Below are positions 1 to 8,976 of a stretch of 32,010 nucleotides of DNA, piece after piece. Source of the DNA: Eubacteriales bacterium (GTDB taxonomy: Bacteria; Bacillota; Clostridia; Lachnospirales; Lachnospiraceae); NCBI GenBank assembly GCA_030536855.1, contig JAUNPK010000028.1, forward strand, positions 1 to 32,010, in the 5' to 3' direction. The translations under genes were made by a program, and so were the position numbers. Below the pieces are notes generated by a model. That model made no database searches, had not been told where the DNA came from, and saw only the letters and a program-made list of their open reading frames with translations. The first letter of the stretch is position 1. Each line of letters starts with the position of its first letter.

Positions 1-40
1 CTGTGTACTGTTTACCACCTGTTGCTATAATTGCGTACAT
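1..40 (-). CDS. rplU: 50S ribosomal protein L21, N-terminal fragment (cut by window edge)
   Basis: Only the first 13 codons are inside the window, reading MYAIIATGGKQYT and then Q. This is the characteristic start of bacterial L21, a 23S rRNA-binding protein of the large subunit. The ATG at 40-38 is preceded by a strong Shine-Dalgarno (AGGAGGT, about positions 46-52). It is the last minus-strand gene in the window and lies beyond rng, the usual clostridial neighbourhood for rplU. A dedicated promoter and a structured leader lie upstream. The rest of the gene is outside the window. Confidence 0.9.
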   Translation of the reverse strand, partial: MYAIIATGGKQYT

Positions 41-118
41 ATGGCACCTCCTAAAATTAAATACTCGCCAGTTTTGGAGAGAATTACTTCTGCTTGCATC
101 CTAACTGAGCGGCACACA
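41..118 (-). ncRNA. Probable L21 leader (autoregulatory 5' UTR of rplU)
   Basis: About 78 nt lie between the inferred transcription start and the rplU ATG. The RNA contains a hairpin whose arms are at 64-69 and 76-81 (CUCUCC / GGCGAG, one mismatch, 6-nt loop), followed by the ribosome binding site. Firmicutes rplU genes often carry a conserved L21 leader thought to mediate feedback control by ribosomal protein. Position, length and hairpin fit that; I could not run a covariance model, so the family assignment is inference. Confidence 0.5.
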
Positions 119-124
119 AAACAT

Positions 125-153
125 ATAATATATAAAATATATTTAAATGTCAA
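125..153 (-). promoter_or_regulatory. Sigma-A promoter of rplU
   Basis: On the minus strand the -35 is TTGACA (153-148), the spacer is exactly 17 nt and the -10 is TATTAT (130-125). This predicts a start near 118 and a leader of about 78 nt. The match is 6/6 and 5/6 to consensus, so rplU can be expressed independently of the upstream his-rng-PAP2 transcript. Confidence 0.8.
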
Positions 154-192
154 CATTTATTTTACAAAATATTCTCAAAATATCATGAAAAA

Positions 193-810
193 TCACATTA
201 TCCATAATCCTGTAAAACCACACAGAATTCCAATTATAAATCCTGCTATTACGTCTCTTATAAAATGCACACCGGCCAGCACTCTGCTTACAGCCATAAC
301 TATACTTAGGAAAATAAGTATGGTTCCAATAGGAACACTGATATACATCCAGCACATTGCAATAATGGTTATGGAAAATATATGTCTGCTGGGCATTGAT
401 TCACCTACTGTTTTTTTACTGATTAAAGGGGTGATATTATACTTCTCATAAGGACGTTTGGCATCAATACATTTTCTTATAACAGATAAAAGTATGAAGG
501 AAGTCATAGGTGTGAGTATTATTTTAAATGTAACTAACAGTCTGCTGCTTTCTACAACATATCCGTTATTGGTTAAAAATAAAGGTATTGTTTCTTTAAT
601 TTCCTTATTACCAAATATGCAGTATGCAGTCAGTAAAATGTACATAAATACTACAAAATAAGATAAATATTTATACACAAATTTAAGACAGGCATATGCT
701 TTAAGGTGAGATAAAAACCAATTATAAATGTGCTGATATCTTATCTCATACCCCTTTTTTTCAGGCTCATAATCTTCAATTGTTGTGTGTGTCTGCTGAT
801 TATCATTCAT
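193..810 (-). CDS. PAP2-superfamily membrane phosphatase
   Basis: The 205-residue integral membrane protein has five or so hydrophobic segments from about residue 50 to the C terminus. The three PAP2 phosphatase motifs are present in order: a KX6RP-like motif reading RKCIDAKRP (Arg in place of the first Lys), PSRH in place of PSGH (residues about 141-144), and SRVLAGVHFIRD (SR-X5-H-X3-D). Members remove phosphate from lipids such as undecaprenyl pyrophosphate, phosphatidate or phosphatidylglycerol phosphate; the substrate here cannot be told from sequence. The start overlaps the end of rng by 8 nt, so the two are probably translationally coupled. The first 40 residues are polar and look cytoplasmic. 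The family call is secure, the substrate is not. Confidence 0.85.
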   Translation of the reverse strand: MNDNQQTHTTIEDYEPEKKGYEIRYQHIYNWFLSHLKAYACLKFVYKYLSYFVVFMYILLTAYCIFGNKEIKETIPLFLTNNGYVVESSRLLVTFKIILTPMTSFILLSVIRKCIDAKRPYEKYNITPLISKKTVGESMPSRHIFSITIIAMCWMYISVPIGTILIFLSIVMAVSRVLAGVHFIRDVIAGFIIGILCGFTGLWIM

Positions 811-2044
811 AACTAAAAATCTCTCTCAGGCTTTTACCGGCTTTTTTTCGGGTTATTTCTACAAGACCCAGTTTTGTAATATCAACAATGGTTGTTGTAA
901 TGTAGTCCATTTTTGCAAGCTTTTTAAGGCTGGACATTAATTCATCATTATATTCATTGTTTTCCATATTAATAAAATCCACAATAACGATACCGGAAAT
1001 GTTTCTTAGGATAAGCTGACGCATAAGCTCGTTGGCGGCTTCAAGATTTGTCTTTAAAGCTGATTTGTCTTTATCACTTTGCTTTTTGCTTTTAGCAATA
1101 TTTTTTCCGGAATTCACATCAATTACAGTCAATGCTTCGGTCTGTTCAACAATAAGGTAGCCACCGCAATCAAGCCATACCTTTTTATTCAAGGCTGTAT
1201 TAATTTCTTTCTCTACAGAGTACAGCTTGTATAACGGAAGCAAAGCATCCTTATATAACCTTAAGCGTTCTTTATTAATATTAGGAATATATTTAATAAT
1301 ATTGTCATAAACTTCAGGAATATCGGTAATTACTTCTGATTCATTGTCACCATCCCCATAAAGATGAATAATGTCATCAATGTATGAAGGCCGGTCTGAA
1401 TGAAGTTTGGTATAAAACGTTCCGTAAATGGCGCAACGCAGCATATCAATATATTCATCGGATAATGCGTCAAATTCTTCATATATAGTTTCTTTAGCAG
1501 CATTTACGCAATTGCTACGCATTATAATTCCAAATCTAAAAATATCCTTATATCCTGTTTCTTGGGAAATTGCGGATAATTTGGTATTCAGGCGGAAGGC
1601 AAGTTCGTTTCCTGTTTCAACGCATTTATCATTGCTATTTATCTTCTTTGACAGAGATACTCCTTTTATATCATTTGATATAACGATATAGTTTCCAGAA
1701 AATTCTATTTTTGAAGATACGGTTGCCGGTTTGGTTTTTATGGGATCATTTGTGACTTTAACCAGAATTTTATCTCCGATATTAAGAGAATCATTATTTT
1801 TACTGTTAAGGTATATGGGATGTTTATTATCGTCAATTGAATAATAACATTTTTGTTTATCAGCAATTTCAATAAATGCTGAGTTTATGTTTTTGACTAT
1901 ATTTTCTACCCTGCCAATATAGACATTACCAATAATACTGCCACTATCCAATACTTTAAGATAGTGGCAGTTGTTGTTGGTATTATCGTATCTTGCACAG
2001 ACTGTATGATTATTAACCTGAGTTATGAGATATTTTATATTCAT
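803..2044 (-). CDS. rng: Ribonuclease G/E family endoribonuclease, lacking the zinc-link end
   Basis: The 413-residue protein begins with an S1-like RNA-binding region (about residues 35-115, around GNVYIGRVENI) and contains the catalytic signature LTVIDVNSGKN. A second metal-binding aspartate sits in GIVIVDFINM, matching Asp303 and Asp346 of E. coli RNase E. Family members cut single-stranded AU-rich RNA in rRNA maturation and mRNA decay. The protein stops soon after GLVEITRKKAG, roughly where E. coli RNase E/G continue into the CPxC zinc-link used for dimerisation, so it is shorter than E. coli RNase G (489 aa). It sits 32 nt after hisA/hisI and overlaps the PAP2 gene; rng beside rplU is a common clostridial order. 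The ribosome binding site is weak. Confidence 0.88.
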   Translation of the reverse strand: MNIKYLITQVNNHTVCARYDNTNNNCHYLKVLDSGSIIGNVYIGRVENIVKNINSAFIEIADKQKCYYSIDDNKHPIYLNSKNNDSLNIGDKILVKVTNDPIKTKPATVSSKIEFSGNYIVISNDIKGVSLSKKINSNDKCVETGNELAFRLNTKLSAISQETGYKDIFRFGIIMRSNCVNAAKETIYEEFDALSDEYIDMLRCAIYGTFYTKLHSDRPSYIDDIIHLYGDGDNESEVITDIPEVYDNIIKYIPNINKERLRLYKDALLPLYKLYSVEKEINTALNKKVWLDCGGYLIVEQTEALTVIDVNSGKNIAKSKKQSDKDKSALKTNLEAANELMRQLILRNISGIVIVDFINMENNEYNDELMSSLKKLAKMDYITTTIVDITKLGLVEITRKKAGKSLREIFSYE

Positions 2045-2076
2045 GTTAAATCATCTTTCTGCATAAAATGCTGTAA

Positions 2077-3165
2077 TTATCTGTTCCATACTTTGAGATT
2101 TCTGTAAAAACAGCTTCTGTTTCCTGTGTGGCATGCTGCTCCTACCTGTCTTACCCTTGCAAGTATGGTATCCTTATCACAATCAATATCTAAGGAACTG
2201 ACATACTGGTAATGACCGGATGTTAAGCCTTTAACCCATAGTTCCTGTCTTGACCTGCTGTAATAAGTCATAACACCGGTTTCAAGGGTTTTCGTATATG
2301 CTTCTTCGTTCATATAAGCTAACATAAGAACTTCGTTACTCACATAATCCTGAACTATAACAGGGATAAGCCCGTCTTCATTAAGCTTAAATTCATTAAA
2401 AGACATATTAGCCTTCTCTAAAGAGTTTGATTTTAAAACGGAAAATCCGGATTCAAAATGTTTAACAGCGTCTTTTAATATAATTTTCTTCTCATAAAGA
2501 GCTTTTCCAATTATTGCACCATGTATACCTGCATCATTGATATGAGTAAGGTCGTCCATACAGCTCATTCCTCCTGAAGCAATAATATCTATGCCTGTTT
2601 TATCAGAAAGAAGCTTAGTCTGTTCTACATTAGGACCTGAAAGCATACCATCTTTGGAAATATCAGTATACACAATGGTTTGTACACCCATATCTTTCAT
2701 TGCCAGGGCTAAGGAAAGAGCTGTCTTATCACTAACTTTTTCCCAACCTTCAATAGCAACCATACCATCTTTAGCATCCACACCTACAACGATATGTTCA
2801 GGACCAAACTGCTCTATTGCCTGCTTTATAAAATCAGGGTTTTCTACAGCTTTAGTACCGATTATTACACGGTAAACACCAAGATCAAGAACTTCTTTAA
2901 TATTGTCAAGAGTTCGTACTCCTCCACCCATCTGTACAGGAATATTAACACTGTTTACAATTTTCTTTATGGTTTCGGCATTGACACCACGCCCTTTAAG
3001 TGCTCCATCAAGGTCTACTGTGTGTATAAATTGTGCTCCGTCTCTTTCAAAGCTTTCTGCGATTTCATAAGGCTTGTCAGAATAAACGGTAACTTCGTTA
3101 AAAAGCCCTTTTTTTAATCGTACGCATTTTCCGTCTTTAATATCAATTGCGGGATATAGTCTCAT
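2077..3165 (-). CDS. hisA/hisI: HisA-HisI fusion: ProFAR isomerase plus phosphoribosyl-AMP cyclohydrolase
   Basis: Residues 1 to about 238 are a complete HisA (beta/alpha)8 barrel: it starts [17 protein letters not shown], has the phosphate-binding MGGGVRT and ASGGM motifs, and a conserved Asp in TDISKDGM. After a linker of about 20 residues, residues about 262-362 are a complete HisI, with its WVKGLTSGH motif and the zinc-binding DIDCDKDT and [10 protein letters not shown]. There is no HisE domain. One polypeptide would therefore catalyse two non-consecutive halves of the middle pathway: PRAMP ring opening (HisI) and the ProFAR Amadori rearrangement (HisA), which are in fact successive steps. 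The ATG overlaps the hisB stop (TAATG) with GGAAG as ribosome binding site. Both domains look intact. Confidence 0.95.
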   Translation of the reverse strand: MRLYPAIDIKDGKCVRLKKGLFNEVTVYSDKPYEIAESFERDGAQFIHTVDLDGALKGRGVNAETIKKIVNSVNIPVQMGGGVRTLDNIKEVLDLGVYRVIIGTKAVENPDFIKQAIEQFGPEHIVVGVDAKDGMVAIEGWEKVSDKTALSLALAMKDMGVQTIVYTDISKDGMLSGPNVEQTKLLSDKTGIDIIASGGMSCMDDLTHINDAGIHGAIIGKALYEKKIILKDAVKHFESGFSVLKSNSLEKANMSFNEFKLNEDGLIPVIVQDYVSNEVLMLAYMNEEAYTKTLETGVMTYYSRSRQELWVKGLTSGHYQYVSSLDIDCDKDTILARVRQVGAACHTGNRSCFYRNLKVWNR

Positions 3166-3764
3166 TATAAGCTTCCTTTCGTAGAAAGAATTGTTTTAAT
3201 TCTTGGATCTTTCATTGTAGCTTCGTCTAAAGCTTTTGCAAAAGCCTTAAACATGCCTTCAATTATATGGTGGTCATTTTCACCTGACATTTTTCTTATA
3301 TGCAGATTCATACCTGCGCTATAAGTAACAGCATAGAAAAATTCTTTTACCATCTGTGTATCAAAATATCCAACAGAATTAGAAGAAAATGTACTGTCAA
3401 ATACAAGATAAGGACGTCCGGAAAGATCTATTGCACAAAGTATAAGAGTTTCATCCATTGGAAGCATAATGTCTCCATATCTTCTAATAGATTTCTTATC
3501 TCCAAGAGCCTGTTTTATTGCTTCACCCAGAACAATTCCAACATCCTCAATTGTGTGGTGACAATCTACAATCAAATCACCGGTAACTTTAAGCTTTAAA
3601 TCAAATAATCCGTGCTTTGCAAAACTCTTTAACATATGGTCAAAGAAACCGATGCCTGTATCTACGTCAGCATCCCCTTTGCCGTCCAGCTTTAAGTATA
3701 AGGAAATATCTGTTTCAGATGTTTTTCTGTTTACTGTAGCCTGTCTAATTTCCTGATTTGCCAT
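3165..3764 (-). CDS. hisB: Imidazoleglycerol-phosphate dehydratase
   Basis: HisB converts imidazoleglycerol phosphate to imidazoleacetol phosphate. The 199-residue protein is the monofunctional type, without a phosphatase domain. The manganese-binding histidine motifs are visible: [15 protein letters not shown] and the C-terminal [14 protein letters not shown] chose the ATG at 3764 because AAAGGAAG lies about seven bases upstream; a GTG further out (3785) has no ribosome binding site. The gene runs straight into hisA/hisI (overlapping TAATG) and is separated from hisD by 84 nt of AT-rich sequence in which I see no terminator. Confidence 0.96.
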   Translation of the reverse strand: MANQEIRQATVNRKTSETDISLYLKLDGKGDADVDTGIGFFDHMLKSFAKHGLFDLKLKVTGDLIVDCHHTIEDVGIVLGEAIKQALGDKKSIRRYGDIMLPMDETLILCAIDLSGRPYLVFDSTFSSNSVGYFDTQMVKEFFYAVTYSAGMNLHIRKMSGENDHHIIEGMFKAFAKALDEATMKDPRIKTILSTKGSL

Positions 3765-3848
3765 ATATAACTTCCTTTCTTTCACAATTCTGTTGTGCTT
3801 ATATGATGATATTTAAATTCAGTCATTATTAAAATGTATTTTATAATA

Positions 3849-5141
3849 TTATTTTTCAAATCTCACTGCAATTGAATTTGCGTGAGCTGTAAGATGCTCT
3901 GCTGTTGCAAATGTTTCTATATCATTATGTATAGCTTCAAGAGCATTCTTTGAATATGATATTATGCTTGATTTTTTAATGAAATCATCCACACTTAACG
4001 GTGAGAAGAATTTAGCTGTTCCGTTGGTTGGAAGAACATGATTAGGACCGGCAAAATAATCCCCTAAAGGTTCTGAACTGTATTCTCCCAGGAATATGGC
4101 ACCTGCATTCTTAATCTTTGTCATTACCGTAAACGGATCTTTAGTAACAATTTCAAGATGCTCAGATGCTATTTCATTGGCAACATCAACCGCCTCATCA
4201 ATATCCTTGACAACAAGAATATAACCATAATTATCCAGAGATTTCTGAATAATTTCTCTTCTTGAAAGTACTTTTACAAAGTTGTCTACCTCTTGGGATA
4301 CTTTATTGGCAATATCTTCACTTGTTGTAATAAGAATAGATGAAGCCATCTCATCATGTTCTGCCTGAGATAAAAGATCAGCAGCAACATATCTTGGATT
4401 TGCTGTTTCATCAGCAATAACAAGAATTTCGCTTGGACCTGCAACTGAATCGATACTTACGTATCCAAATACAGCCTTCTTGGCAAGGGCTACATATATA
4501 TTACCCGGACCACAGATTTTATCTACCTTTGGTATTGATTCTGTTCCGTAAGCCATTGCAGCGATTGCCTGGGCTCCACCAACCTTATATACAACATCAA
4601 CTCCCGCTTCGTTAGCTGCAACAAGAGTTGTAGGATACACATTACCATCCTTGTCAGGAGGTGTGCACATGATAATCTGTTCAACACCTGCAACTTTGGC
4701 AGGTATTACATTCATAAGAACAGAGGATGGATATGCAGCTTTTCCTCCCGGAACATAAACACCTACCCGTCCCAGAGCTGTAATTTTCTGTCCAAGTATA
4801 GTGCCATCAGGCTTTGAATCAAACCAGCTGTACTGCTTCTGCTTTTCGTGATATTCTTTAATATTCTTAAGAGCTTTTCTGATTACATTTACAAGCTCAG
4901 GATCAACTAAAGTATATGCTCTATCAATTTCTTCTTTTGAGACAATAACATTGGAACTGTTAATTTCCGCCTTGTCAAATTTTTTTGTGTATTCAAATAA
5001 AGCCTCATCTTTACGTGTTTTTACGTCAAGAAGAATATTGTTTACGGCATCTTCAAATTTTCCATAGCTGTTAGGACTTCTCTTTAATAAATTCTCAAGA
5101 ATGTTATTCTTGCTTTCCTGTGTTAATTTAACGATTCTCAT
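3849..5141 (-). CDS. hisD: Histidinol dehydrogenase
   Basis: HisD oxidises L-histidinol to L-histidine in two NAD-dependent steps and binds zinc. The 430-residue length is normal. Characteristic segments are [25 protein letters not shown], the zinc-ligand segment [23 protein letters not shown] and [10 protein letters not shown]. The ATG at 5141 with GGAGG nine to ten bases upstream is preferred to the longer frame starting at 5168. It begins 14 nt inside the end of hisG, suggesting translational coupling. Confidence 0.97.
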   Translation of the reverse strand: MRIVKLTQESKNNILENLLKRSPNSYGKFEDAVNNILLDVKTRKDEALFEYTKKFDKAEINSSNVIVSKEEIDRAYTLVDPELVNVIRKALKNIKEYHEKQKQYSWFDSKPDGTILGQKITALGRVGVYVPGGKAAYPSSVLMNVIPAKVAGVEQIIMCTPPDKDGNVYPTTLVAANEAGVDVVYKVGGAQAIAAMAYGTESIPKVDKICGPGNIYVALAKKAVFGYVSIDSVAGPSEILVIADETANPRYVAADLLSQAEHDEMASSILITTSEDIANKVSQEVDNFVKVLSRREIIQKSLDNYGYILVVKDIDEAVDVANEIASEHLEIVTKDPFTVMTKIKNAGAIFLGEYSSEPLGDYFAGPNHVLPTNGTAKFFSPLSVDDFIKKSSIISYSKNALEAIHNDIETFATAEHLTAHANSIAVRFEK

Positions 5142-5784
5142 TTTCCGCCTCCATATAATTTCTAACATCGTTAATCAGCTTAGTAATTCTTTTATTTTCC
5201 ATTTTCATGCTTACCTGATTAACCACAATTCTTGCTGAAAGAGGACAAATCTCCTCAAGAACTTCAAGCCCGTTTTCTCTTAATGTGGCTCCTGTTTCCA
5301 CTATATCAACAATCACTTCAGACAGACCCACAATAGGTGCCAGCTCCACTGAACCGTTAAGCTTGATAATCTCAACTGTCTGGTGTTTTTTATTGTAAAA
5401 ATAATCTTTCGCTATGTTAGGATATTTTGATGCAACTCTAATCAGCTCATGATGCATAAGTTTTTCTTTAGCAGATGCAGGACCGCATACACACATTTTG
5501 CATTTGCCAATGTTAAGGTCGTATACTTCATACAAAGAACGTCCCTCTTCAAGAAGAGTATCTTTACCTACAACACCTATATCTGCAGCACCATACTCTA
5601 CATAAGTAGGAACATCCGATGGCTTTGCAAGGAAAAATTTCAGCCCCAGTTTCTCATTTGTAAAAATAAGTTTTCTGGTTTTTTCATCTTTCATCTCTTC
5701 ACATGTTACACCTACATGTTCAAGAATTTCCAATGCATTTTTTGCGAGTCTTCCCTTTGCTAATGCTATAGTAATATATCTCAT
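5128..5784 (-). CDS. hisG: ATP phosphoribosyltransferase, short form (catalytic subunit)
   Basis: HisG performs the first committed step, joining ATP and PRPP. At 218 residues it is the short form that lacks the C-terminal ACT-like regulatory domain and works in a complex with HisZ, whose gene lies 8 nt upstream. Recognisable segments are [10 protein letters not shown] at the N terminus, the [13 protein letters not shown] loop and the PRPP-binding [14 protein letters not shown]. The ATG follows a strong AGGAGG ribosome binding site. Confidence 0.96.
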   Translation of the reverse strand: MRYITIALAKGRLAKNALEILEHVGVTCEEMKDEKTRKLIFTNEKLGLKFFLAKPSDVPTYVEYGAADIGVVGKDTLLEEGRSLYEVYDLNIGKCKMCVCGPASAKEKLMHHELIRVASKYPNIAKDYFYNKKHQTVEIIKLNGSVELAPIVGLSEVIVDIVETGATLRENGLEVLEEICPLSARIVVNQVSMKMENKRITKLINDVRNYMEAENENR

Positions 5785-5792
5785 AGTGCCTC

Positions 5793-6980
5793 CTACTTTA
5801 TGTAAATAACATCAGATAACTGTGAATTTGCTGCATATTCTTCATACTGCTCACTAATTTTATTCTCGTTATTTCTTATCATACATACATTTATACCCTG
5901 ATTTCTAAGTTTTTCAGCTTCTTTTACAGCTTCTACATGTTTCTCAGGTGTATAAACAATTAAAGTTCCGTTGTAATCTACAGGAATTTCTATATTCTGT
6001 CTGCTTATTGCGGCCATAAGTCTGTCAATGGTTATTGAAAAACCAATGGAAGCTTTATCGCATCCGAACTGTCCAAGTAATTTATCGTATCTTCCACCGC
6101 TGACAACAGGCTCACCTGTTCCAAATGTAAATGCGTGGAAAATCAGACCTGTATAATATCTGTGATTACTTAACTCGCCTAAATCAAATGATACATATTT
6201 GTCATATCCCTTGATTTTTAAAAGCTCGTAAAGATGCAGCAATCTGTTCACTGCTGACAGGGATTCTTTATTAGATGTAAGTGATTTTGCTTTTTCAAGA
6301 ACATCAACAGAACCAAAAAGCTGAGGAAGCTCAAGTAATACCTTGGCTATTTTTTTATCAATATTAAGTGAGTTAAGAAACTCCTCCACACCGATATAGT
6401 TCTTTTCATTTAGGTAAGAAAGTAATTCTTCGTAGTCATCTCCGGCAATTCCCGCCTCATCGAGAAGACCGTTGAAGAATCCTACATTTCCAAGCTCTAC
6501 CTGAAATTCTTTAAGACCGGAATTTTTCATACAGTCAATAACCATTGAGATTATTTCAAAGTCAGCATCAATAGAATCATCGTCAATTAATTCCGCTCCA
6601 ATAATAGTATTTTCCTTAAGTCTTCCCTGATAATATTTGCTTACATTAACAAAAGTATTGCTCACATAACACAGCTTAATTGGAAGAATGTGATCTTCAA
6701 AGTATTTTGCTGCTGCTCTTGCTATTGATGGTGTCATATCCGGTCTTAAAACAAGGGTGTTTCCGTATCTGTCAAAAAGTTTAAACATTTCGTTGGAAGG
6801 AACACTTCCCCGTTCTTTGTTGAAAACATCAAAGAATTCAATTGAAGGTGTCTGGATATCGTTATAACCATACAGTTTACACACGTCATGTAATCTGGAT
6901 TCAAGAACCTTCTTTTCAGCGCATTCTCTGCTGTATATGTCTCTTACACCTTCCGGTGTGTGTAATAAATCTTTTTTCAT
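5793..6980 (-). CDS. hisZ: ATP phosphoribosyltransferase regulatory subunit
   Basis: The 395-residue protein is a class II aminoacyl-tRNA synthetase-like protein, related to histidyl-tRNA synthetase. The fold is visible from [15 protein letters not shown] at the N terminus, the [11 protein letters not shown] motif 2 region and the [12 protein letters not shown] motif 3 region. HisZ has no aminoacylation role; it activates short HisG and carries histidine feedback inhibition. Placement directly before short-form hisG separates it from a true hisS. It is the first gene of the his operon; the ATG follows GAGGTAGG. Confidence 0.94.
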   Translation of the reverse strand: MKKDLLHTPEGVRDIYSRECAEKKVLESRLHDVCKLYGYNDIQTPSIEFFDVFNKERGSVPSNEMFKLFDRYGNTLVLRPDMTPSIARAAAKYFEDHILPIKLCYVSNTFVNVSKYYQGRLKENTIIGAELIDDDSIDADFEIISMVIDCMKNSGLKEFQVELGNVGFFNGLLDEAGIAGDDYEELLSYLNEKNYIGVEEFLNSLNIDKKIAKVLLELPQLFGSVDVLEKAKSLTSNKESLSAVNRLLHLYELLKIKGYDKYVSFDLGELSNHRYYTGLIFHAFTFGTGEPVVSGGRYDKLLGQFGCDKASIGFSITIDRLMAAISRQNIEIPVDYNGTLIVYTPEKHVEAVKEAEKLRNQGINVCMIRNNENKISEQYEEYAANSQLSDVIYIK

Positions 6981-7076
6981 AACCTACCTCTGTAACAATA
7001 AAATGTAATAAAATGCTTTAATAAAAGTTTCAAATATAATAGTGTAAAAATCATAAAATCAGCAGCGTTACTTTAT

Positions 7077-7101
7077 TATGGTAAAGTGCTAATATGGTAA
7101 A
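7077..7101 (-). repeat. 9-bp direct repeat in the his leader, possible operator
   Basis: The minus-strand sequence TTTACCATA occurs twice, at 7101-7093 and 7085-7077, with a 16-bp period. The copies lie about 5 and 21 bases after the predicted his start, and the second forms a small hairpin (CTTTA/TAAAG). A repeat this close to the start could be a repressor site. I see no T-box, leader peptide with histidine codons, or terminator in this leader. Confidence 0.4.
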
Positions 7102-7112
7102 ATGATAAAGAG

Positions 7113-7141
7113 ATTATACATAAACCGGTAATTATTGTCAA
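7113..7141 (-). promoter_or_regulatory. Consensus sigma-A promoter of the histidine operon
   Basis: The minus strand carries a perfect TTGACA (7141-7136), a 17-nt spacer and a perfect TATAAT (7118-7113). The predicted start is near 7106, giving a leader of about 125 nt before hisZ. The -35 sits only about ten bases past the end of the PAS-GGDEF gene. A promoter this strong on a biosynthetic operon suggests control by repression or attenuation. The rest of the leader is AT-rich, including a tandem 9-bp AATAAAATG pair at 6997-7015 (plus-strand reading). Confidence 0.85.
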
Positions 7142-7151
7142 ACTTAAATAT

Positions 7152-8420
7152 TTAATCATTAAGTTTATGTAATGCTTCCTTGAAGATAATGTATCTGTTT
7201 CCGCCCTTTTCCTTTGCTATTTCTATGGCACGGTTAACCTTTTTTTCTAATAGTTTCAAATCTGTTCCGTTGTCAGGATATCTGGAAATTCCTATAGAAA
7301 ACTCGATTTTATAATTGCTGTCATATAACCTGCATTGCCATGAGATTCTTGTTCTAAGGTATTCAAGGAAAGCTCTGAGTTCTACTTCTTTATTAATATT
7401 TTTAACAACAATGGCAAATTCATTATCATCAATAGCTGTAATTATACCTCTGTATTCAACTACCTTCTGAATTGTGTTTTTTAAAATATTTATAATTTCA
7501 TCTGCTGCAACGAAGCCCTTGTCCAGTTTATATTCATCCAAATTGGAAATATTAATTCTGATTAAGGTAAGGTTGCAGTTAGGATTATATTTAACATTGT
7601 CAAGACAGTATTTTTTAAAGTCATCTATACTGCTTAAGTTAGATGAATGATAAGCAAAATCAAATGTGTTTCTTGAAAAACTATCATCACTATCAATTAT
7701 TTTAACGCTTCCCACCGAACGAGAAGGCTTCATTTCTGAATATAAAGTGGAACCCTTAAGTATTGTGAGTTTTGTTTTTATATTATCATCATTGCATACA
7801 TTGTAATGTACTTTGTGGCTGTACATTGTTTTACCATCAATAATATCTTTTATAATTGCCTGGTATTCACTAATATACTCTCTTGGAATATAGTTCTTTT
7901 CAATCAGATATTTATATGCATCTTCGAGAGGCTTGGAAATGATAACATTCATCTCATTATCAATAAAACGATACATTGTGAATGATTCATCATTGTATTC
8001 ATAAACATAAAACAGTTCATCATCCATAGCTAATATATGCCTGAAGGAAGTAATGGTATTTTGCAGTGAAGAATTATATTTTTTTAAGGCAAATATATCG
8101 TTAACATTCAGTTCAAGATATTCTGTTTCAGCATTTTCATTAATAAGACATCTTTTTATATCCACCAGTACCCATCTGTAGGAATTATCCACACGCTTCA
8201 TTCTGAGCACAATTGACTTCTGCTGATTCATTCTTAAGGTATTGGCAATATCAATAAAATCATCGATATCAACCTGATGGATTATGTCCGTAACAGTATA
8301 TTTTGTAGAAATGCCTATAAATTTATACATATTTTCATTAGCGGTTATTATGGAAAAATCATTATCCACAATAGCATATCCGTCAATTAGTTCGTATTTT
8401 TCTATGTAATTTATATCCAT
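7152..8420 (-). CDS. PAS-like protein with degenerate (probably inactive) GGDEF domain
   Basis: The 422-residue protein has an N-terminal PAS-like sensory region (residues about 10-120, with NENMYKFIG and WVLVDIK), a middle region I do not recognise, and a C-terminal GGDEF-fold domain (about 255-420). The fold is supported by the RINISN strand and the terminal FSIGISRYPDNGTDL...AIEIAKEKGGNRYIIF pattern. The catalytic GGDEF loop instead reads IDDNEF, and no RxxD inhibitory site precedes it, so cyclic-di-GMP synthesis is unlikely. It may act as a binding or scaffold protein. No signal peptide or membrane segment is visible. The ATG has a good GGGAGG ribosome binding site and lies 22 nt after recU, so it is the last gene of the relQ-recU transcript. 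Confidence 0.75.
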   Translation of the reverse strand: MDINYIEKYELIDGYAIVDNDFSIITANENMYKFIGISTKYTVTDIIHQVDIDDFIDIANTLRMNQQKSIVLRMKRVDNSYRWVLVDIKRCLINENAETEYLELNVNDIFALKKYNSSLQNTITSFRHILAMDDELFYVYEYNDESFTMYRFIDNEMNVIISKPLEDAYKYLIEKNYIPREYISEYQAIIKDIIDGKTMYSHKVHYNVCNDDNIKTKLTILKGSTLYSEMKPSRSVGSVKIIDSDDSFSRNTFDFAYHSSNLSSIDDFKKYCLDNVKYNPNCNLTLIRINISNLDEYKLDKGFVAADEIINILKNTIQKVVEYRGIITAIDDNEFAIVVKNINKEVELRAFLEYLRTRISWQCRLYDSNYKIEFSIGISRYPDNGTDLKLLEKKVNRAIEIAKEKGGNRYIIFKEALHKLND

Positions 8421-8442
8421 AGCTGCCTCCCGTTATTATATA

Positions 8443-8976
8443 TCAGCTTCGATTACTCAGATCCTTGTTGATAGTTTCCAAATAGTGGACTAAAACACCT
8501 TTGGCTGAGTGGATTTGAAAGCTTTTGTCTATTTCATCATAAGTAAAACTTTTTCTTCCGCCGTTTTCGGCTCTCTCCCAAAACTTTATTATATCAGAAA
8601 ATGGTAAATAATAAAACTCATCTCTTTCAGTAAAATAAATAATTATAAATGATATTCCATCCTGCTTTTCAAATTCCTTCATGAAGTTAATTTGATGAGG
8701 ATGAATGTTTTGAAGGGGAAATGTATCCGTTGCACATTCTTTGGCATCGAAACATATAGGTATCCCCTGAACCACACCTATATAATCAACTGTACTTTTC
8801 TGGTCAAAGTAGGCAAGAGTTATTCGTCTTGTCTCCTGCTCTATATTTATGGGCTTAATAGGTGTGGGTATTTTTTGGACAAGAGCTAAATGGTTTGCAA
8901 GATATTTTTCATTGGTCATATTAATAAAATCTTCTAATGTAGATCCTCTAAGACCTCTTGAATTCCAGGTTCCCAT
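8443..8976 (-). CDS. recU: RecU-family Holliday junction resolvase
   Basis: RecU is the Firmicutes resolvase that cuts four-way DNA junctions in recombination and repair. The 177-residue protein has the N-terminal NSRGLRGSTLEDFI, the KIPTPIKP segment and the nuclease core STVDYIGVVQG...FDAKE, with the metal-binding Asp, Glu and Lys in place, then FPLQNIHPHQ. The start is set by AAAGGAGA seven bases upstream of ATG 8976, although this places the first 43 nt inside the end of the upstream pseudouridine synthase gene. In Bacillus recU sits beside a penicillin-binding-protein gene; here it is in an RNA-modification cluster. Confidence 0.9.
   Translation of the reverse strand: MGTWNSRGLRGSTLEDFINMTNEKYLANHLALVQKIPTPIKPINIEQETRRITLAYFDQKSTVDYIGVVQGIPICFDAKECATDTFPLQNIHPHQINFMKEFEKQDGISFIIIYFTERDEFYYLPFSDIIKFWERAENGGRKSFTYDEIDKSFQIHSAKGVLVHYLETINKDLSNRS

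Noticed and set aside
41-451. Plus-strand 136-codon frame at the left end
   Set aside because: It runs antisense through the rplU leader, promoter and PAP2 gene and has no recognisable protein features.
6981-7106. T-box or his-leader-peptide attenuator ahead of hisZ
   Set aside because: No T-box-like core, no terminator hairpin with a T run and no histidine-codon-rich short frame are visible in the leader.
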